Source: Mortierella sp. BCC40632
Taxonomy: Eukaryota > Mortierellomycota > Mortierellomycetes > Mortierellales > Mortierellaceae
DNA length: 64,000 nucleotides
Direction: 5' to 3'
Assembly (NCBI GenBank): GCA_011634665.1
Contig: WAEK01000029.1
Coordinates: 249,001-313,000, forward strand
Numbering within the stretch: position 1 is the stretch's first letter; every line of letters starts with the position of its first letter. The notes under the pieces were generated by a model that did no database searches, was not told where the DNA came from, and saw only the letters and a program-made list of their open reading frames with translations. Made by a program: the position numbers and the translations under genes. This document shows positions 57,900-64,000 of this stretch, in pieces.

Positions 57900-60512
57900 T
57901 TAGGCAGAGCCTGAAGCGCGCAAGGCCTTGGCAACAGCAACCATGTTCTCCAAGGACTCATTGACCTCCTTCCAACCACGGGTCTTAAGACCGCAGTCGG
58001 GGTTGATCCACAAGTTACGGGCAGGGATGTACCTAGAGAAGCACAAGGGTTTGTTAGATACCTTTTTCTCTTACTTTAGTTCAGGAACAGTCCATGAAAA
58101 AATAGCTCAACTTGGAACATCACTTACTGCAACATGGCATCGGCACGCTCCTTCATCTCGGCGGTGGAAGGAACACGGGGGGAGTGGATGTCAAAGACAC
58201 CAGGTCCAATGCCAGCATTGTAACCATGGGTGGCAAAGGCATTCAAGATCTTCATGTCACTCTTCGAGTTCTCGATGGTGAGGACATCGGCATCCATGCG
58301 AATGATTGCCTGGAAGATATCCTGGAAATCACTGTAGCACATGTGGGTGTGGATCACAGTCTTGTCGGCAACACCGGTGGTCGAGAGCAAGAAAGCATCA
58401 ACGGCCCACTGGAGGTAGTACTCATAGTCGACAGCACGGAGAGGAAGACCCTCACGAATGGCAGGCTCATCGACCTGGATGTGGACAATGCCAACCTTCT
58501 CCAGATCAACGACCTCGTCGCGGATGGCCAAGGCCAACTGAGTGCAGACAATCGACTGAGGAATGTCATCACGGACAAAGGACCAGCGCAAGCAGGTGAC
58601 GGGTCCAGTCAACATACCCTTCATGGGCTTGCTGGTCAACGACTGAGCATAGACAGTCTCCTCAGTCGTCATGGGGTGAATGCGGTGCACATCACCAAAG
58701 ATAATTGGGGGGCGGACGCAGCGCGAACCATACGAGGCAATCCATCCGTTCTCCGAGAAGATATAGCCCTCAAGACGCTCACCAAAGTAGGCAACCATGT
58801 CGTTACGCTCAGCCTCACCGTGGACGAGAACATCCAACTCGAGCTTCTCCTGAGCACGAATACAGAACTCGATCTCCTTCTTGATGAACTCCTTGTAAGT
58901 CTTCTCATCAATCTCGCCCTTGGTGAACTTGGAACGAGCGAGACGAATCTCCTTAGTCTGAGGGAAAGAGCCGATCGTGGTGGTGGGGAAGGCAGGGAGA
59001 GGGAGGGTCTCGTGCTGCTTCTGCTGACGGGTGGGGAAGACGCTGCGGCGACGGAGCTGATCGGGGACAATGGCCTCCAAACGCTGACGGACAGCGGCGT
59101 TGGTGGTGTGGGGAGAAACACGGCGAGCCTCGACTGAGCGAGCATTGTCGGCCAAGGCAGCCTCAACGGACTCGGTACCCTTGTTAAGAGCCTGAGCAAG
59201 GACGTGGATTTCCTTGCACTTCTCCTCAGAGTAAGCAAGCCAGTCAAAGAGCTCAGGCTTCTGCGAAGCGAGACGCTTCTCGAAGCGGAGAGTGACGGGG
59301 GTGTGGAGGAGCGAGCACGAGGGGGCGACAAAGATGCGGTCAGAACCGATGGCCTGAACGGCAGTGTGGGCGAGCTCAAGAGCCTTGGCAAGGTTGGTCT
59401 TCCAGATGTTACGACCATCGACAAGACCAAGGGAGAGGACCTGGGTCGCGTTCAAGTTGTCAATGACGTGCTGAAGCTGCTCGGGGGCACGAACAAGATC
59501 GATGTGAAGACCAGCAATAGGGGTGTCCTTGACGAACGAGACGTTGTTGCCAATACGACCAAAGTAGGTAGCGATCAAGAACTTGAGCGAAGGGGCAGCA
59601 GCACCGAGACGGTTGTAGACAGCGCGGAACTGGTCAATGACCTCTGCGGAAAGATCCAAGACAAGGATGGGCTCATCGATCTGGACCCAGTCGGCACCAG
59701 CAGCAGCCAACTTGGCAAAGAGCTCCTCGTAGACAGGAAGGACCTTAGGGAGAAGAGAAAGGAGGTTCAAGCCAGGAGAGTTCTTGGCAGCCTTGCCGAG
59801 CAAGAGGAACGAGAGGGGTCCCAAGACAACAGGGCGGGTGTGGATACCCAAAGCCTTGGCCTCGTTGAACTCTTCGACAGTCTTGACCTTGGAGCTCAAT
59901 CCAAAGGTCTGGTTGGTCTCAAACTCGGGGACACTAGATAATCAGGCGGGGCGAATGAAGGTGAGTGTTATGATCTAATGATGACACGGGCGACTAAACT
60001 GATAAATAGAGAGTTAACTTACATGTAGTGGTAGTTGGTATCGAACCACTTCTTCATCTCCTGAGCCTCGATATCGACCTTAGCCTGGGTCTCAGTAGCA
60101 GGCTTCTGGATACCACGGCCAATAGCGAAAGTGCGCTCATGACCGTCAGCAAGGTGACGGAAACGCTGGGGAATGACGTTGAACATAACCGAGTGGTCGA
60201 GGACATGATCATAGAAGGAGAAGTCGCCGGAGGGGATGTGCTCCAAGCCCTGGGACTTCTGGAGCTTCCAGTTCTCAGCACGAAGCTTGACAGCGGCCTC
60301 ATCGAGAGCAGTCTCGTTGACCTTGCCAGCCCAGTAGCTCTCAACAATCTTCTTTGTCTCGCGCTGGGCGCCCTGTGTAATGCAAAGCAAAAGCAGAGAT
60401 TGGCAATGGGTTAAAAAGGATGATCTGGAGGCCAAGGGGTGAAGATGGACAAAGATAAGGGAAGGGTGCAACTTACGATTCTGGGGAAACCGAGGTTAGT
60501 AGCAAAGACCAT
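57900..60512 (-). CDS. MET6: Cobalamin-independent methionine synthase
   Basis: Four exons, 60512-60477, 60372-60023, 59933-58128 and 58032-57900, giving 774 residues (yeast Met6 is 767). The first exon encodes only 12 residues ([12 protein letters not shown]) and joins [14 protein letters not shown]. Catalytic C-terminal-domain motifs are [65 protein letters not shown] and the zinc site HTHMC (Cys at ~661) with the second Cys in [12 protein letters not shown] (~744). [14 protein letters not shown] is also present. It transfers the methyl group of 5-methyltetrahydropteroyl-triglutamate to homocysteine, in the cytosol. Strong codon bias creates long antisense open frames. A TATA box lies at 60663-60669 and CCAAT boxes just upstream. 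Confidence 0.97.
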
Positions 60513-60662
60513 GGTGGATATTGGTGAGTGTGAAAAGAGAGTGTGGGTGGGTGGATGTAAGAGTGTGTGTAGGCTTGGGATGCGCGGAGCGAGCAAACTG
60601 TCGATAGAGTGTGGTGAGAGGGGATTCTGCAAGGAGAGTCGCAATGCAGGCGAAAGAGGCCC

Positions 60663-60758
60663 TTTTATACCTGTTGTGCTCCCCGCCTAGACAGGTTGCA
60701 GATGAGGCCATCGCCTCGTTCCGCGCCACTGATTGGTTGAGATGGTTCAATGGCCAAT
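60663..60758 (-). promoter_or_regulatory. MET6 core promoter: TATA box and CCAAT boxes
   Basis: TATAAAA (minus sense) at 60663-60669, about 150 bp upstream of the ATG. An ATTGG at 60732-60736 (CCAAT in gene sense) and a reverse-oriented CCAAT at 60754-60758 follow upstream. Confidence 0.6.
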
Positions 60759-61838
60759 AGTACAGTGCGCCCTGCATTTTTCTCACACTTGCCTCTCTTC
60801 TGCTGCCCTGCCGCGCGCAGGGAACTCGAACAATTGGCACCTTCGTACATTGGCCGTCCTCGCTAGCTTAGGATGGAGGCCCCAGGGGCGAAGGATCGCA
60901 AGCAACACCAGCCATGGCATGCTAGACATGGGTATTACCATCTCGAGCGCTCTTTTACCAAATCAACCTCGCTCGTCCCGAAGTCACTCGTGGCTCGAGA
61001 TGGACAAGAGGCCATCATTTCCTCCTTGTAAGTTCCAGTCATGACCAAGCGCGCTCTGCCCCTTTTGTCCTCACCAAAGGCACTTCATTCCCTCCCTTAA
61101 TTTTTTTTTTTTTTGATCCGCTTCAACTTCGTTACTCGCCCATGCAACGGGGACCCTACACATCATTGAGTGCAAACAGACAAGTGCATAAGTGCTCGTG
61201 TAAAGTGACATGTTACCCAACAGAGGACTACGCAATATAGACTCGCGATATTAACAGATCATAACGATGCAGGTGGACGAGCTCTGGTCCGTATTATTGC
61301 CAGGATACGTGAAGACAAAATGGAGAAGGAGAAGAGAACCCACCTTGGCTCAGGGTGTACGGCATTTTGACACAGGATCGTTTCTAATGTCAAACTGTCA
61401 AGTTCAGGACCGAGCCCTTGGGCTGATCTGGCAAGGCGCCTGACTCTATGATGGGCGTCCTTTGTCGAAAAAGCACGCCATGGAGGATTACATGCATTCG
61501 ACCCGCCTCTTCCCTCTTACCTGTGCTTGTGCTGTGAGTCAACCAAAAAGAAAATTTCATAACTCCCCTGTGCCACGGTCTCTCCGTCTATGGCTGAGAG
61601 CAGTCCCCAAATTATTATCTCCGCCCATTCTCTCACGCACACTCGTTATCGTTCTGGCATCTGTAGACCACTCGGCTCTCAAAGAGAGGGAGAGAGAGAG
61701 GGAGAGAGAAAGAGAGAGAAAAAGAGAAAAAGAGAAAAAAGAGAGGGACTCTCTTCCTCCTACGCCAGGTACATAGGCGCTAGTCAGAGAAAAGCCCTGA
61801 CAGTTTTAATGACGGGCAGTAAAAGAAAATCCTCACTT
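60759..61838. other. Intergenic region upstream of MET6
   Basis: About 1.1 kb. Contains a short T run near 61100 and GA-rich DNA at about 61680-61750. No gene is seen; a 104-codon plus-strand frame at 61462-61776 runs into the GA tract and is not convincing. Confidence 0.5.
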
Positions 61839-64000
61839 TCACCGGATCGCGGCCAAGGTGTTGAACCCCATTTGAAACATCCAGTCGATATCCAACAGCA
61901 TGCTAATATCCTTTCCGTCCTCATCTTCCTCATTCGCACTGTCCTCTTCGGCACTTTTCTTCTCCAAGCAAGAATGGTTTTGCGTCCCGAATTGCAGCAC
62001 AAACCTGTCCTTGGCCACGCGCCCCAACCCTTTCTTGAGAACACCAATGCCGTCCATCTCCTTGCTGGCTCCTATAGCTCCAGGCATTCGACCAGAGCTG
62101 GTGGTGGTCGGAAAGGCAGTCTCGTTTAGATCTTTTGCCAGCAGAGTCAGGGGCTCCAGGTAGAACGACTCGATAAATCGCGCTGCATCAGAGACATCGC
62201 GCGATACACCCATGCTTCTCCTGTTGATTCCATGATTGTCACCTCCTTCAGGGATCACAAGCTGATCGATGGCCTGGTGGAGGATGGCAAGTCGCTGCTG
62301 GAAATAGGACCTTGTATCATTGTTATCTTCACTGGACATTGTTCCCGCTGTCGGTGGGGATGATGCCGTACCTTCAGTCACTGCAGCGGTGGTATCGACC
62401 GCAGGACCTTGGCTCTCATGCTCAACTGAAAAGGCCACAAGGTGGCAAGCCAGATGCAACGTTGCCATCTGTTCTGCTCGAATCCTGACCGATGTGACCG
62501 TAGACTCTTGCTCTACTGTTGCTACTGCTCGAAATCTCTTTTGGGCTCTAATCCCGGGATAGTCCATGGATTGGACAAGGTCCTGGATTTGTTGCTGCAG
62601 CAATAGTACGTACTGAACTCGCATCCCGAGTGCTGTACCAATGGCTCGAATTCTCTTTTCATGGTCACGGTTAGATTCGTCCTCTGTTTCCAAAGAAAGT
62701 TCTGTCGTGGATGTTACCTTGACTTGCTCCATTTGTTGTCTCAGCATGCTTTGGTGTATCGACTCTTCTAGTAACAAAATCCGAATGCCTCCAGTTCTTG
62801 CAAGTCTTGACATGTCGCTTGGTTCTGGACTAGACATTCCTAGACTCTCTCTGTCACCTTCTTCCTCTCCTGCTTGGCTTGGATCATCGTATCGGAATCT
62901 GAGAGGCTTTTTCTTTTTCGCGATCCGGTCGAGTTCTTCTTGATCTAAATGACGAAGAAGCACTTGACCTAGTAGCTTGACTTGATGTGCATCAAGTATA
63001 TTGGTAGTGCTGCTATTGGAAGGACTGGCACTTCCTACGATGGGGGCAGACTTTTCGTTCAAGCGTCTCTTTTCGTTGAAGCCTCTTTGCCAGCATGCTA
63101 CATTCATTGGAAATTTCCCAAAGAAAAAAAAAAATAAAAATAAAAATAAAAATAAAAATAAAAAATAAGCAAAGTGATCTTTTCCACATCCCAACAAAAC
63201 CTGGTTCGACAACTCAGCTTAAAAATTGAATACCTTCAATGGCCGTCATGATCCTTGTGGCAATCTTGGATATGACCGTCTCTTCCAGATCCAGGTCCGC
63301 AATGCGGACTTGGTTCCACTCTGTGTCACACGCCATCATATTTGCCCCTTGTTCCTTATTGGTCCTATTGGTCCTGCTGGACTTGGCCCCCTGGACAGCA
63401 CCACGTGCATGGTTATGCTTGTCTAAAAGGTTGGGCGGAGTAACATACGTGTACTCGAGCCCAGAAAAGACGGCCAATAAACGAAACAAGCGATGTAAGC
63501 ACATCTTCATCATGGTCGTAGAGTCTATCGTATTATCCTCTCGGCTACTGTCAATGCCACCTCGAGACTCTTGTTGCTCTGGGGAGGAGTTCTGTTGCTG
63601 CTGGGATCCAATGAGTCCCATCAATTCGATAGCCTGACAAGCAGCCCGTACATATGCCTCCAACGCATGTCGGTCCGGTTGTAAGATCGACCGGTCTGGA
63701 TACTGTTTCTGTAGAACAGCAAGATCGACCATGGTAGCCACTCGACAGAAATGGTCCAGGATGGCCTTCATCACCGTCTCGGATCTTGCGATCGTCTTGG
63801 TTTTGATGGCAACCATTGCACAGAGCTCTAGCTTTTTGAGCTTGATCTCAACCAAGTCAATAGGTCTAGAATACGAGGAACAAAGTTTGAAAGAATTGGT
63901 CATTATGGAGGATTCATTGCAACAGAGTCAAAGAAGACTAGGCCATCGGGTTGATTCGACAACACATACTTGCAGAACAAGGCCGAGATATGGGCAAGAT
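61839..64000 (-). CDS. Unrecognised helical protein, C-terminal part (5' end outside window)
   Basis: Minus-strand exons 64000-63970 (partial), 63865-63234 and 63097-61839 join in frame and give about 640 residues up to the stop. The frame across the first junction reads LAHISALFC then KPIDLVEIKLKK; the second uses a GAATGTAG acceptor. The protein is largely helical with Leu-rich helices (VQYVLLLQQQIQDLVQSM, AEQMATLHLACHLVAFSVEH) and Ser/Glu-rich disordered inserts. It ends with an acidic stretch (EEDEDGKDISMLLDIDWMF). No catalytic motif, signal or membrane segment is seen. An alpha-solenoid scaffold protein is conceivable, but I cannot assign a family. The intron between the last two exons holds an AAAAT repeat at 63132-63167. 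Confidence 0.7.
63132..63167. repeat. (AAAAT)n repeat in the last intron of the right-edge gene
   Basis: Tandem AAAAT units between 63098 and 63233. In transcript sense these are TTTTA units upstream of the acceptor. Confidence 0.85.

Noticed and set aside
58112..59941. Long plus-strand open frames of 341 and 245 codons
   Set aside because: They lie antisense to MET6 exon 3. The strong codon bias of MET6 removes stops on the opposite strand; the frames have no family resemblance.

Overview
The window is nuclear DNA of a filamentous fungus. Seventeen spliced genes are supported (the two at the window edges are incomplete), plus one long and two short intronless ones. Introns are mostly 60-250 nt with GTAAGT-like donors and TAG/CAG acceptors. 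The gene content is fungal: cobalamin-independent methionine synthase, GH18 chitinase, a GPI-type copper superoxide dismutase and a NIMA-type kinase. Intron density combined with very long homopurine/homopyrimidine and poly(A)/poly(T) tracts suggests an early-diverging lineage such as Mortierellomycotina/Mucoromycota. That placement is inference. I see no transposons, rRNA, convincing tRNA, CRISPR or prokaryotic features.

Layout. 0.4-1.8 kb (-): a low-complexity protein with a conserved-looking C-terminal block, cut by the left edge. 1.8-6.9 kb: microsatellite-rich gene desert. 6.9-8.9 kb: two mitochondrial large-ribosomal-subunit genes, uL24m (-) and mL54 (+), head to head over 254 bp. 12.1-13.6 kb (+): secreted S1/P1-type nuclease with an apparent 1-nt frameshift in its signal peptide. 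13.8-18.2 kb (-): LMBR1/LMBRD2-like membrane protein in ten exons. 19.4-19.8 kb (-): orphan 142-aa ORF. 19.9-21.7 kb (-): GH18 chitinase. 22.7-24.3 kb (-): AAR2 (U5 snRNP assembly), divergent over 194 bp from a METTL21-type lysine methyltransferase (+, 24.5-25.7). 26.0-27.8 kb (+): ALKBH1-type dioxygenase with a GC-AG intron. 28.7-29.8 kb (-): Cu-only-like SOD. 29.8-35.3 kb: a second gene desert.

35.4-38.0 kb (-): UDP-glucose pyrophosphorylase. 40.0-42.4 kb (+): kanadaptin homologue, convergent with 26S proteasome subunit RPN1 (-, 42.6-46.5). 46.9-47.2 kb (+): small orphan protein divergent from RPN1. 47.5-48.8 kb (-): aldose 1-epimerase, divergent from a NIMA/NEK kinase (+, 49.2-52.9) that has a 21-nt micro-exon. 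53.4-56.0 kb (-): FHA-domain protein (Tos4/Plm2-like guess). 57.9-60.5 kb (-): MET6. 61.8-64.0 kb (-): C-terminal part of an unrecognised helical protein running off the right edge.

The genes are mostly unrelated housekeeping functions: mitoribosome, spliceosome assembly, proteasome, sugar-nucleotide metabolism, methionine synthesis and cell cycle. They do not form a gene cluster. The clearest organisational theme is divergent pairs with short shared promoters. I found no wholly new system. The best leads are the mitoribosomal bidirectional promoter with a perfect palindrome near its centre, the nuclease frameshift, the kinase micro-exon and the SOD lacking two zinc ligands.
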